DNA of 10,378 nt from Acidobacteriota bacterium (GCA_013140955.1 JABFRY010000472.1:1-10378); one strand, 5' to 3'. Positions 1 to 7,514 are shown, counted from the stretch's first letter. Made by a program: numbers and translations. Notes: a model not told the origin generated them from the sequence alone.

Positions 1-341
1 ACCGAGGCCCCCTGGTCGAGGGCGCGTCGCACCCAGGTGCCGGCGGGCTCGAGCCCGCCCACCACTTCCACCAGCACGTCGGGGGCGGCGGCGAACACGA
101 CCTCCGGATCGTCGGTCCAGCGGACCGAGTCGGGCACCCAGTCCGCCTGCTTGGCCGCCACGTTGCGGTTGAACACGTGCGTCAGCTGCAGGCGTCCTGC
201 CAGCTCCGTGCGCTCGGTGAGGATGCGAGCCACCGAGCGCCCCACGGTACCGAATCCCATCAGCGCCACGCGCAACGGGCCACCCTGCCGGGCGACCGGC
301 ACGGACGACGGCGCCGTCGCCGACTGCGGTTCAACGCTCAC
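1..341 (-). CDS. hom: Homoserine dehydrogenase, N-terminal part (cut by the window edge)
   Basis: NAD(P)-dependent reduction of aspartate semialdehyde to homoserine, the branch point to threonine, isoleucine and methionine; cytoplasmic. Only about 113 residues are visible. After a polar N-terminal tail of about 22 residues comes the Rossmann strand and glycine loop LRVALMGFGTVG (Gly29, Gly31, Gly34), then TERTELAGRLQLTHVFNRN and, near residues 92-100, VLVEVVGGLEPA, a signature typical of this family. The catalytic domain and any C-terminal ACT domain lie outside the window. The start is GTG at 341-339, chosen because AGGAGG sits 4 nt upstream in the reverse complement and the other nearby GTGs are out of frame. 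The gene is divergent from aguB and is preceded by a leader with a promoter-like pair and an intrinsic terminator, so attenuation is plausible. Family call is firm; cofactor preference and allosteric control cannot be seen. Confidence 0.9.
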   Translation of the reverse strand, partial: MSVEPQSATAPSSVPVARQGGPLRVALMGFGTVGRSVARILTERTELAGRLQLTHVFNRNVAAKQADWVPDSVRWTDDPEVVFAAAPDVLVEVVGGLEPAGTWVRRALDQGAS

Positions 342-410
342 ACACCCTCCTGCCGACCGCATGCCGTCGGGTTGCGGCCCCGAGGGGCACGCCACGGCAC
401 CGGTGTCGCG

Positions 411-447
411 AAAAAGAAAAACCCGCCAGCGTCATGGGCGGCGGGTT
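411..447 (-). terminator. Intrinsic terminator in the hom leader
   Basis: Read on the minus strand, AACCCGCC (447-440) and GGCGGGTT (427-420) form a perfect 8-bp stem with a 12-nt loop. It is followed at once by a T-rich tract (TTTTTCTTTTT, 421-411). This is a textbook Rho-independent terminator and works in one direction only, because the plus strand lacks a T tract after the stem. No minus-strand protein gene ends here; the next gene downstream is hom, starting 70 nt later. It therefore most likely ends a short leader transcript or acts as the terminator arm of an attenuator. Confidence 0.8.
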
Positions 448-450
448 CGG

Positions 451-478
451 CTCGTCCCGGCATACGTCGGGAGACGAG
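451..478 (-). promoter_or_regulatory. Leader hairpin upstream of the hom terminator
   Basis: On the minus strand CTCGTCTCCCG (478-468) pairs with CGGGACGAG (459-451) apart from a 2-nt bulge, leaving an 8-nt loop. It lies between the predicted transcription start (about 491) and the intrinsic terminator (447-411). Placement fits the sensor or pause hairpin of an attenuator, but I recognise no known riboswitch consensus and see only weak complementarity (CGGG to CCCG) that could give an antiterminator. Confidence 0.5.
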
Positions 479-497
479 AGATGTCGGTGATGGCCGT

Positions 498-526
498 AGT
501 CTACACGCGGCTGCGGAACCCGGCAA
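498..526 (-). promoter_or_regulatory. Sigma70-type promoter candidate for the hom leader
   Basis: On the minus strand a -35 box TTGCCG (526-521) and a -10 box TAGACT (503-498) are separated by exactly 17 nt; each matches the consensus at 4 of 6 positions. The predicted start, near 491, gives an untranslated leader of about 150 nt to the hom GTG, containing a hairpin and an intrinsic terminator. The ordered downstream elements strengthen the call, which would be modest on box matches alone. Confidence 0.5.
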
Positions 527-541
527 GATTGATGTGGCAAG

Positions 542-1471
542 ATGGTCTGCACCGTGACCACGACCCCCTTCACGATCGGCATCATCCAGGACGCCGCCAC
601 ACCGGACACGGCGGCCAACATCGCCCGCGCCGACGTCCTCGTCCGGAGGGCCGCCTCCCAGGGCGCGCAGATCATCTGCCTGAAGGAGCTGTTCCAGGCG
701 CCCTACTTCTGCAAGGTCCCGCAGGCCGACCGCTTCGACCTGGCCGAGCCGATCCCGGGCCCCACCACGGACCACATGTGCGCGCTGGCCCGTGAACTGG
801 GCGTGGTGCTCGTCGTTCCCCTCTTCGAACGCCAGGCGGCCGGGGTGTACCGCAACTCGGCCGCCGTCATCGATGCGGACGGGTCGCTCCTCGGCGTGTA
901 CCGGAAGATGCACATCCCCGACGATCCGCTCTTTCACGAGAAGTACTACTTCGTGCCGGGCGATGCCCACCCGGCGGCGGCGGGTCCCGACGCGGCGGGC
1001 GGCTTCCGGGTGTGGAAGACGCGCTTCGCCACCATCGGCGTGCTGATCTGCTGGGACCAGTGGTATCCGGAAGCGGCCCGGATCACCAGCCTGCTCGGCG
1101 CGCAGGTCCTCTTCTATCCCACCGCCATCGGCTGGCATCCCGCCGAGCGGGAGGAGTGGGGACGCGCCCAGGTCGATGCCTGGCGCACCGCCCAGCGGGC
1201 GCATGCCATTGCCAACGGCGTCTACGTCGCCGCCCCCAACCGCGTGGGCCACGAACCGGAGCCCGGCACCGACGGCATCACGTTCTTCGGCCACTCGTTC
1301 ATCGCCGATCCTTTTGGTCGCTACGTCGCCGAGGCCGGGGAGGACGAGGCGGTGCTCGTGGCCCGCTGCGACCCGGGCCTCATCGAGACCGTGCGAAGGA
1401 ACTGGCCCTTCCTCAGGGACCGTCGCATCGACGCATACGGGCCCATCCTGTCGCGGTACCTGGGCACGTGA
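542..1471 (+). CDS. aguB: N-carbamoylputrescine amidase
   Basis: Carbon-nitrogen hydrolase (nitrilase superfamily), 309 residues, usual length for the family. It hydrolyses N-carbamoylputrescine to putrescine, CO2 and ammonia in the cytoplasm. The catalytic triad is visible: Glu49 in CLKELFQAPYFC, Lys122 in YRKMHIPDDPLFHEKYYF, and Cys170 in GVLICWDQWYPEAAR. The YRKMHIPDD and CWDQWYPEAAR blocks with FYPTAIGWH are characteristic of this subgroup rather than of generic amidases. The stop codon overlaps the start of agmatine deiminase, the enzyme of the preceding step, which supports the specific function. ATG 542 has no Shine-Dalgarno-like sequence just upstream; GTG 554 is an alternative start with no better site. 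Translation may be leaderless or weakly initiated. Confidence 0.93.
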   Translation: MVCTVTTTPFTIGIIQDAATPDTAANIARADVLVRRAASQGAQIICLKELFQAPYFCKVPQADRFDLAEPIPGPTTDHMCALARELGVVLVVPLFERQAAGVYRNSAAVIDADGSLLGVYRKMHIPDDPLFHEKYYFVPGDAHPAAAGPDAAGGFRVWKTRFATIGVLICWDQWYPEAARITSLLGAQVLFYPTAIGWHPAEREEWGRAQVDAWRTAQRAHAIANGVYVAAPNRVGHEPEPGTDGITFFGHSFIADPFGRYVAEAGEDEAVLVARCDPGLIETVRRNWPFLRDRRIDAYGPILSRYLGT

Positions 1472-2535
1472 TCCCGGCGCCCCCAAGAGCGCTGCGCATG
1501 CCGGCGGAGTGGGCGCCGCACCGCGCCACGTGGATCTGCTGGCCCCATCACGAGCCGGATTGGCCGGGCAAATTCGGGCCGATCCCCTGGGTCTACGCCG
1601 AGATCGTCCGGGCGCTCGCCGCGCACGAGCCGGTCGAGATTCTCTGCCACGACGAGCGCGTGCGCGCCGACGCGCAGGCCATGATCGCGGCCCACGGCGC
1701 GCGCGCCGCCAACGTCCGGCTGCACGTCGTGCCGAGCGACCGCGTGTGGCTCCGCGACTCCGCCCCGATGGGCGTCCTGGATGATGCCGGCGGCGTGCAC
1801 CTGCTCGACTGGGCCTTCACCGGGTGGGCGAAGTATCCCAACTGGCAGCAGGATGCGGAGGCCGCACGGACCGTCGCCGCCCTGGCCGGCTTGCCGCGCC
1901 TCGAACCGGGCCGGCCGGATGGGCGCACGCGCATCGTGCTCGAGGGCGGGGGCATCGACGTCAACGGCGCCGGCCTGCTCTTGACGACGGAGGAATGGCT
2001 CCTGAGCGACGTCCAGGTACGCAATCCGGGGTTCGACCGACAGGCCTACGAGGCGCTCTTCCGCACCTGGCTGGGCGTGAGGCGCACGATCTGGCTGGGC
2101 GACGGATGCGTGGGGGACGATACGCACGGCCACGTGGACGACATCGCACGGTTCGTGGACGCGGAGACCATCGTGCTCGCGGTGGAACCGGACCCGGCCG
2201 ACGACAATCACGCACGCTCGCTCGACAACCTGCGCCGCCTCGAGTCGGCCGCCCGCGAGCCAGGCGTCGGTCCGTTGCGCGTGGTCACGCTGCCGTTTCC
2301 ACGCCCGGTGGTGATGAACGGCGAGCGCCTGCCGGCGAGCTACGCGAACTTCTATCTGGCCAACGGCGTCGTCCTCGTGCCGACCTTCAATGACCCGAAC
2401 GACCGGATCGCGCTCGACACGCTGGCGCGCGTCCTGCCGGGCCGCACGGTGGTGGGCATCCACGCCGTGGATCTGGTCTGGGGCCTGGGCACGCTCCACT
2501 GTCTCACCCAGCAGGAGCCGCTCGGCGCGTCCTGA
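1468..2535 (+). CDS. aguA: Agmatine deiminase
   Basis: Peptidyl-arginine-deiminase-like family (PF04371 type), 355 residues. It hydrolyses agmatine to N-carbamoylputrescine and ammonia in the cytoplasm, feeding aguB. Visible landmarks are MPAEWAPHRATWICWP at the N-terminus, VWLRDSAPMGV (Asp97), VLEGGGIDVNG (Glu159), THGHVDDIARFVD (His222) and the catalytic-cysteine segment GTLHCLTQQEP (Cys345) near the C-terminus. The family more often has GGGNIHC at that last site; here it is GLGTLHC, with Cys and His kept. The chosen GTG start (1468) overlaps the aguB stop as GTGA, suggesting translational coupling, and puts a short PPRALR stretch before MPAEW as homologues have. ATG 1498 would start directly at MPAEW and remains possible. 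Confidence 0.92.
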   Translation: MIPAPPRALRMPAEWAPHRATWICWPHHEPDWPGKFGPIPWVYAEIVRALAAHEPVEILCHDERVRADAQAMIAAHGARAANVRLHVVPSDRVWLRDSAPMGVLDDAGGVHLLDWAFTGWAKYPNWQQDAEAARTVAALAGLPRLEPGRPDGRTRIVLEGGGIDVNGAGLLLTTEEWLLSDVQVRNPGFDRQAYEALFRTWLGVRRTIWLGDGCVGDDTHGHVDDIARFVDAETIVLAVEPDPADDNHARSLDNLRRLESAAREPGVGPLRVVTLPFPRPVVMNGERLPASYANFYLANGVVLVPTFNDPNDRIALDTLARVLPGRTVVGIHAVDLVWGLGTLHCLTQQEPLGAS

Positions 2536-2547
2536 CGCGGCGCACGG

Positions 2548-2601
2548 CGGCAGGCCGGGCGCGGCATGCCGGGCCGCGGGGGCCTGGCAGCGGCAGGCCG
2601 G
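2548..2601. repeat. Two small GC hairpins and an 11-bp direct repeat in the convergent gap
   Basis: The 89-bp gap between the ends of aguA and the TonB receptor gene holds CGGCAGGCCGG twice (2548-2558 and 2591-2601). It also holds two 6-bp stems with 7-nt loops: CGCGGC/GCCGCG (2560-2565 with 2573-2578) and GGCCTG/CAGGCC (2581-2586 with 2594-2599). There is no T tract on either strand, so these are at best weak or Rho-assisted bidirectional terminators. In DNA this GC-rich, short stems can arise by chance. Confidence 0.3.
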
Positions 2602-2624
2602 ACTACCCTGCGGGGCGAGCCGCG

Positions 2625-4460
2625 TTACCGCAGCCCGACGTCGAGCGAGGCCGTGACGGCGCGTCCGGGCATCGCCACCCCCGCCACCTCCTGGTAGTCG
2701 GCGCTCAGCAGATTGGTCCCGTCCACCACGAGGGCGAGGCGGCCGAACCGGCGGCTCACCCGCGCATCCATCAGCACGTAGTCGCTGTCGCCGGTGGGAC
2801 GCGTACGCCGCACCAGTTGCAGGCGCGGCGCCACGATCAGTGCGCCGGGCAGGCGGGCCATGCCGCCAAGCGACAGGATGTGGGGGGCGTAGTCGAGCAC
2901 ATACTTGGACAGCGACGTCACCTGTGCCGCACGGACATCAAGTCCGGTGTACCCCACGGTGACCCACCCCGCGTCAGCCACATCGCGACGCACGGACAGC
3001 TCGACGCCCACTGTGTCCACGTCGTGCACGTTGTAGGTACGCCAGCGATCGGCCGGGGTGTCGCGCAGCCAGTCGATGACGTCGGCATCCGCGCGGGCGA
3101 ACACCGTGCCCTGCACCGTCCATCCGTCCGCGGGAAACAGGTCGAGACCGGCGTCGCCCGACCAGGAGGTCTCCGGCCCCACCTCGCTCCGCGCGAGGTG
3201 CGCGGGGTCCGAATAGAAACGCTCGGTGAAGGTCGGGACCCTGAAGGCGCGCCCGACGCTGGTCCGCAGCCTGGCGGACGGCGACGCCCACCAGCTCGCC
3301 CCGACGCCCGGGTTCCACGCCGAGCCGAACTGGGCGTAGCGGTCCATGCGCAGGCTCGCCTCGAGGTGCGTGCGCGACCCGAACGCCTGCCGCCACTCCC
3401 CGAAGGCGCTGCCCCGTGCCAGCGAGTGATCGCCCAGGTTGTTGGAGCGGATGACATCGCCGCCGGCCTCGGCGCCAATCGTCACGGTCGTCCCGGGGCG
3501 CAGCACCGTGGAGGCCTTCAGGCTGCCCCAGGCCGCATGCGTGCGGTGCTCACTCGCGGACACCGGAACCCGCCGCCGGTCGAAGATGAACCGGTCGCCA
3601 TGGGTGCGGTACGAGCCCTGGGCGACCAGCGTCCACCCGGCGGGGGCTGCGAAGCGGTGCTCGCCGTCGAACAGCGCCTGGTTGGTCCACTCGCGCGACG
3701 GGGCGTTGCCGTAGAAGTTGGCTGCGCCGAACGCCTTTCGCAGCAGGCGGGCCGACACGCGCGAGCGCTGACCAATCGCGGTGCTGACGCTGAGCACGGC
3801 ATTCTCGAAGTCGCGGTCGTCGGTGAAGCCGGACGAGCGGTCGAACGACGCGGCGATCTGCTGACGGAGACGTCCGGTACCCGGACTGGCCTGTGCGCGC
3901 AGCGAAACGGTGTCGAAGCTGCCTGCCTCGATGCCGAACGCCGGCGGCGCGGCGTCACGGCGCGTGATGATGTTCACGGTGCCGCCGAAGGCATCGGCGC
4001 CGAACACCGACGATCCGGCACCGTGCAGGATCTCGATCCGCTCCACCGCGTCGAGCGGCACCGGAATGTCGCCGTTGTGATGTCCGGACTGCGCGTCATT
4101 GAGGCGCACGCCGTCCACCAGCACCAGCATCTGCCCGAACCCCGCACCGCGGACGGCGAAGTCCGTCTGCGTGCCCCGTGCTCCGCGCGCCCGCACGTCC
4201 ACCGAGGTGAGCATCCGCAGCGCGTCGGCCACGGTGCGGACCGGCAGCGTCTGCAGCTGCTCGCGTGTCACCAGGCTGATGGTGCGCGTGGCGGTCTCGA
4301 AGGTGACGGGCACGCTGGCCGCCGTGACGACCACCGTCTGTCTGAACTGGTCGCCGCCGCCCGTCTGGGCATGCGCCCGGCCCGTGATCGTCAGGGCGGC
4401 CAGCCAGAGCGGCAGCGCGGCACGGAGCAGGGCTCCGCACCCCGAACGACTCCTCGACAT
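2625..4460 (-). CDS. TonB-dependent outer-membrane receptor, BtuB-like
   Basis: Outer-membrane beta-barrel that imports a scarce ligand using TonB energy; 611 residues, in the size range of BtuB-type receptors. A signal peptide is clear (basic MSRSR start, hydrophobic LLRAALPLWLAALTITG, cleavage near AHA-Q at residues 29-32). A TonB-box-like QTVVVTA follows at 41-47. The plug spans roughly 53-168, with TVADALRMLTSVDVR, RGAGFGQMLVLVDGVRLND, SGHHNGD, ERIEILHGAGSSVFG and GGTVNIITRRD. The rest is barrel. The protein ends in SLDVGLR rather than the common terminal Phe. ATG 4460 has AGGAG 7 nt upstream. It lies 44 nt after the Sel1-repeat gene, so the two are probably co-transcribed. The frame stays open far upstream through that gene, but the signal peptide fixes the true start. 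Ligand unknown; no cobalamin, siderophore or TonB/ExbBD genes are nearby. Confidence 0.9.
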   Translation of the reverse strand: MSRSRSGCGALLRAALPLWLAALTITGRAHAQTGGGDQFRQTVVVTAASVPVTFETATRTISLVTREQLQTLPVRTVADALRMLTSVDVRARGARGTQTDFAVRGAGFGQMLVLVDGVRLNDAQSGHHNGDIPVPLDAVERIEILHGAGSSVFGADAFGGTVNIITRRDAAPPAFGIEAGSFDTVSLRAQASPGTGRLRQQIAASFDRSSGFTDDRDFENAVLSVSTAIGQRSRVSARLLRKAFGAANFYGNAPSREWTNQALFDGEHRFAAPAGWTLVAQGSYRTHGDRFIFDRRRVPVSASEHRTHAAWGSLKASTVLRPGTTVTIGAEAGGDVIRSNNLGDHSLARGSAFGEWRQAFGSRTHLEASLRMDRYAQFGSAWNPGVGASWWASPSARLRTSVGRAFRVPTFTERFYSDPAHLARSEVGPETSWSGDAGLDLFPADGWTVQGTVFARADADVIDWLRDTPADRWRTYNVHDVDTVGVELSVRRDVADAGWVTVGYTGLDVRAAQVTSLSKYVLDYAPHILSLGGMARLPGALIVAPRLQLVRRTRPTGDSDYVLMDARVSRRFGRLALVVDGTNLLSADYQEVAGVAMPGRAVTASLDVGLR

Positions 4461-4504
4461 CGGTGTACTCCTGACCGCGGGGCGGACGGCCCCGGGAACG
4501 CCGG

Positions 4505-5320
4505 CTACTCCGCCGGCTCGCCGCACTCGCGCAGTTCGGTCTCGAGGCAGGAGGCGAGCAGCATGTCCGCGTCGCTCCGTTCCTCCGACGTCAGGACGGC
4601 CGCCACGCGGTCGCGGTCGCGCGCGGAATCGGAGTCGGCGGTACCACCATAGGCGGCCACGCTCAGCCACAGATACGCCCGCCGGGGGTCTTGCGGAACG
4701 CCTTGCCCCGACTCGTACATCAGGCCGAGGTTCGACTGCGCGGCCATCACGCCCTGCTGCGCCGCGCGCCGGTACCAGCGCACCGCCTGGGCGTCGTCGT
4801 GCACACCGGCATCTCCGTTGGCGAACATGAGCCCCAGGTTGAACTGGGCGGTCGGATGGCCCTGGCCGGCGGCCTCCGTGTACCACTTCACCGCCTCGAG
4901 CTTGTCCTGGCTCACGCCCCGACCCGTGACGTACATGAACGCGAGGTTGTTTTGCGCCATCACGTGTCCGAGTTGGGCGGCGCGGCGGTACCAGGTGACG
5001 GCCGCGGCTTCGTCGCGCGGTACGCCGTCGCCACGCGACATCACCAGGCCCAGCACGAAGGCAGCGGCGGGATGATCCTGATCGGCCGCGCGCCGGTACC
5101 ACTTGATCGCCTCGTCCATGTCGGGCTCGACACCCATGCCGTTCGCATAGACGACACCCAGGTTGTACTGCGCCTCCGGACCGCCGCGCTCGGCCGCCCT
5201 GATCAGTTCGGAGAGATCCGTGCCCTGGCCGGCCACCGCTGTCGGATGGCCTACGCCACCGGGCGCGGTCATGATGGCGACGGCACACGCGAGCAGCGTG
5301 CGACGAATGTACCTGGACAT
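4505..5320 (-). CDS. Exported Sel1-repeat (TPR-like) protein
   Basis: A 271-residue protein with an N-terminal export signal (MSRYIRRTLLACAVAIM, small-residue stretch to about residue 31) and five consecutive 36-residue Sel1-like repeats at about 44-79, 80-115, 116-151, 152-187 and 188-223. Each follows the pattern of an AQ.NLG..Y..G.GV core, then A..WYRRAA. Such solenoids are protein-interaction scaffolds; a periplasmic location is inferred. The C-terminal 45 residues are acidic and carry two cysteines (Cys258, Cys266) that could form a disulfide. ATG 5320 is the only standard start placing the signal peptide at the N-terminus, although its nearest GGAGGT (5339-5334) is 13 nt away, longer than usual. 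It is first gene of a pair with the TonB receptor 44 nt downstream. Partner and function are not known. Confidence 0.88.
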   Translation of the reverse strand: MSRYIRRTLLACAVAIMTAPGGVGHPTAVAGQGTDLSELIRAAERGGPEAQYNLGVVYANGMGVEPDMDEAIKWYRRAADQDHPAAAFVLGLVMSRGDGVPRDEAAAVTWYRRAAQLGHVMAQNNLAFMYVTGRGVSQDKLEAVKWYTEAAGQGHPTAQFNLGLMFANGDAGVHDDAQAVRWYRRAAQQGVMAAQSNLGLMYESGQGVPQDPRRAYLWLSVAAYGGTADSDSARDRDRVAAVLTSEERSDADMLLASCLETELRECGEPAE

Positions 5321-5514
5321 AGGCGGCTCGATGACCTCCGGGCAGTCGGCGACGCCGGGCGGAACGGACCCTGACGGACGCCGCCGCACACGCAACAGGA
5401 TACGCCCGACGGCCTGGCAGACGCCACCGAGGGCCGCCAGCCCGGCCGCGTGATACCCTCGCGTCGGCCGGGCCGTTGGCGGGCGTGACCGCTCTACCCC
5501 TCGGCCACGACGAC

Positions 5515-7467
5515 ATGCACCCCCGCGCCGTTGCCACCGCGCCCCGGTCGCCGCTCATCCGCCTGCTGGTCCCCGGCCTCTGCCTGGGACTCGTGGCAGC
5601 GGCGTGCGGCCGCACCTCCGACGTGCAGGCGATCGTCCCGCCCGACGAGACCCGCGCCCCGGCGGTGGTGTTCTCCCCGCCGGGGCTCGCCGAGGTTGGC
5701 GAGGCCCTGACGCGCGCGGCCGCGCAACGATCGGTGGCCGACGCCATCGACGCCTTCCACGATTTCCGCTTCACCGACGTCCTCGCACGGTCGGGCATCA
5801 CGTTCCGGCACCAGGCCGTGGAGGATGCCGGGCGCCGGTACCGATCCACGCACTACGTCCAGGGGAGCGGTGTGGCGGCCGCCGACGTGGATGGCGACGG
5901 CCTCGCCGACCTGTACTTCGTGAACCAGGTCGGCGGCAGCCGCCTGTTCCGGAATCTGGGCGGCGGCCGGTTCGACGACGTCACCCTGGCCTGGGGCGCG
6001 CGGGTGGGAGGCGTCGGTGTGGGCGCGTACTTCGCGGACATCGACAACGATGGCGACCCGGACCTGTACGTCACCACCGTGCGCGGCGGCAACGTCCTGT
6101 TCGAGAACGATGGCAATGGTCGCTTCGCCGACATCACCGCCCGGGCCGGCGTCGGCGTCGTGGGGCACTCGGCCGGTGCCGTGTTCTTCGACTACGACGG
6201 CGACGGCCGGCTCGACCTGTTCGTGGCCGGTCCCGGACGCTACACCACCGAGGACGCCGCGGGCGACGGGTATCGCTACTTCATTGGAACGGAGGAGCCC
6301 GCGGGAGCCGAGGGCCACCCGGCACCGGGCCGGCCCGGGCTTCTCTTTCGCAACGAGGGCGACAACCGCTTCACCGAACAGTCGGCCATCGTCGGCCTCG
6401 ACCGGGCAGGACCATCGGGCGACGCCATCCCGCTCGACGCCAACGGCGACGGATGGACCGACCTCTACGTGCTCGACCCTCACGGCGCCGACACGTACTT
6501 CGAGAACGTGCGCGGCACCGCCTTCGTCGCCAGGCAGCCCGAGGGGCTCGCCCGCACGCCGTGGGGCGCCACCGGAGGCGCGCGGCTGGACGCGGATGCC
6601 GATGGCCGGCTGGACCTGCTCGTCACCGACTTCTTCTCGGACCAGCGGCAGGGGGCTGCGCCTGCGCAGGAGCGCGAGCGCTGGGCGCAGATCCCTGGCA
6701 TCCCTGCCCGGGAAGACCTCGTCTTCGGGAACGCGCTCCTCCTGGCGCGTGACCACGGCCGGTTCGAGGACGCCACGGGCCGGTTCAGCGTCGAGCACTA
6801 TCAGCCCTGGGGCCCGAGCGTCGGCGACCTCAACGCGGACGGCTACGAAGACATCTTCCTGCCGTCGGGCGCGGGCTACCCGGAGCGATACGTGGTGAAC
6901 GGCCTCAAGCTCAACGTGCGGGGTGACCACTTCGCCGATGCCGAGTTCCTGCTGGGCGTCGAGCCGCGCCGCGACGGCCGCACGGCCGTGCCGTGGTTCG
7001 AGCTCGACGCGTCCGGCCCGGACCGCGCGCATCCCGCGGCGTCCGGCCAGCAGGGACCGGTGACGGTGTGGGGCGCGCGGAGTTCGCGCTCGGCCGTGCT
7101 CGTCGACCTCGAGAACGACGGCGATCTCGACATCGTGACCAACGACTTCCACGCCGAGCCCGCGGTCCTCGAGAGCAACCTGACCGAGCGCACGCTCGTC
7201 CGTTTCCTCAAGATCCGGCTGGTCGGCACGCGCTCGAACCGGGACGGCCTCGGAGCCGTCGTCCGCGTCACGGCGGGCGGCCGCACCCGGACGCGCGCCC
7301 ACGATGGCCGGTCGGGCCATCTCGCGCAGAGCACCCTCCCGCTGTACGTGGGCCTCGGCCAGGCGAGCGCGGTGGACCGCGTGGAGGTGCTGTGGCCGTC
7401 CGGCCAGCGGCAGGTCGTCACGTCGCCGCTTGTCAACGCGACGCTGGTCATCACCGAACAGCCCTGA
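5515..7467 (+). CDS. FG-GAP/VCBS repeat protein with C-terminal ASPIC/UnbV domain, probable lipoprotein
   Basis: A 650-residue exported protein of the CRTAC1-like class. The N-terminus (RLLVPGLCLGLVAAACG) looks like a lipoprotein signal with Cys31, though the lipobox AAAC is weak at -3. Seven calcium-binding-type loops mark FG-GAP/VCBS blades: DVDGDGLAD (124-132), DIDNDGDPD (175-183), DYDGDGRLD (226-234), DANGDGWTD (308-316), DADADGRLD (359-367), DLNADGYED (438-446) and DLENDGDLD (531-539), consistent with a seven-bladed beta-propeller. The ASPIC/UnbV domain covers about 575-645, with SNRDGLGAVVRV, SGHLAQSTLPLYVGLG and VEVLWPSGQRQVV. ATG 5515 is preferred from the signal peptide; GTG 5485 and TTG 5476 also lie in frame and no site has a good Shine-Dalgarno. 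It is divergent from the Sel1 gene. In this family such proteins are surface or extracellular adhesion/binding proteins; the ligand here is unknown. Confidence 0.9.
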   Translation: MHPRAVATAPRSPLIRLLVPGLCLGLVAAACGRTSDVQAIVPPDETRAPAVVFSPPGLAEVGEALTRAAAQRSVADAIDAFHDFRFTDVLARSGITFRHQAVEDAGRRYRSTHYVQGSGVAAADVDGDGLADLYFVNQVGGSRLFRNLGGGRFDDVTLAWGARVGGVGVGAYFADIDNDGDPDLYVTTVRGGNVLFENDGNGRFADITARAGVGVVGHSAGAVFFDYDGDGRLDLFVAGPGRYTTEDAAGDGYRYFIGTEEPAGAEGHPAPGRPGLLFRNEGDNRFTEQSAIVGLDRAGPSGDAIPLDANGDGWTDLYVLDPHGADTYFENVRGTAFVARQPEGLARTPWGATGGARLDADADGRLDLLVTDFFSDQRQGAAPAQERERWAQIPGIPAREDLVFGNALLLARDHGRFEDATGRFSVEHYQPWGPSVGDLNADGYEDIFLPSGAGYPERYVVNGLKLNVRGDHFADAEFLLGVEPRRDGRTAVPWFELDASGPDRAHPAASGQQGPVTVWGARSSRSAVLVDLENDGDLDIVTNDFHAEPAVLESNLTERTLVRFLKIRLVGTRSNRDGLGAVVRVTAGGRTRTRAHDGRSGHLAQSTLPLYVGLGQASAVDRVEVLWPSGQRQVVTSPLVNATLVITEQP

Positions 7468-7514
7468 CCGCCCCGGGCACGTGATTGCCCTCGCCTCCGG
7501 ACGATTGGCCCGTG

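Noticed and set aside
338..463. A 41-codon minus-strand frame from ATG 463 whose TGA overlaps the hom GTG, considered as a coupled upstream ORF.
   Set aside because: No ribosome site, and it reads through the terminator T tract as four Phe residues; no sign of coding selection. Its overlap with the start is probably chance.
37..795. Plus-strand frames over the hom start, the leader and the start of aguB.
   Set aside because: They overlap conserved coding on the other strand or in the aguB frame and show no recognisable protein motifs.
1012..1467. Agmatine deiminase frame extends upstream inside aguB.
   Set aside because: The extra residues are Arg/Pro/His-rich and unlike the family; the GTG at 1468 overlapping the aguB stop gives the expected N-terminus.
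2817..4652. A 611-codon plus-strand open frame antisense to the TonB receptor.
   Set aside because: Its translation is compositionally biased with no domains, while the minus strand encodes clear plug and barrel features.
5321..5514. Promoters in the divergent gap between the Sel1 gene and the FG-GAP gene.
   Set aside because: A minus-strand TATCCT (5402-5397) is present but has no -35 box at usable spacing, and nothing convincing was found on the plus strand.
4461..5849. Open extension of the TonB receptor frame upstream, suggesting a giant fusion protein.
   Set aside because: The extension is an out-of-frame reading of the Sel1 gene and the divergent gap; the receptor has its own ribosome site, ATG and signal peptide at 4460.
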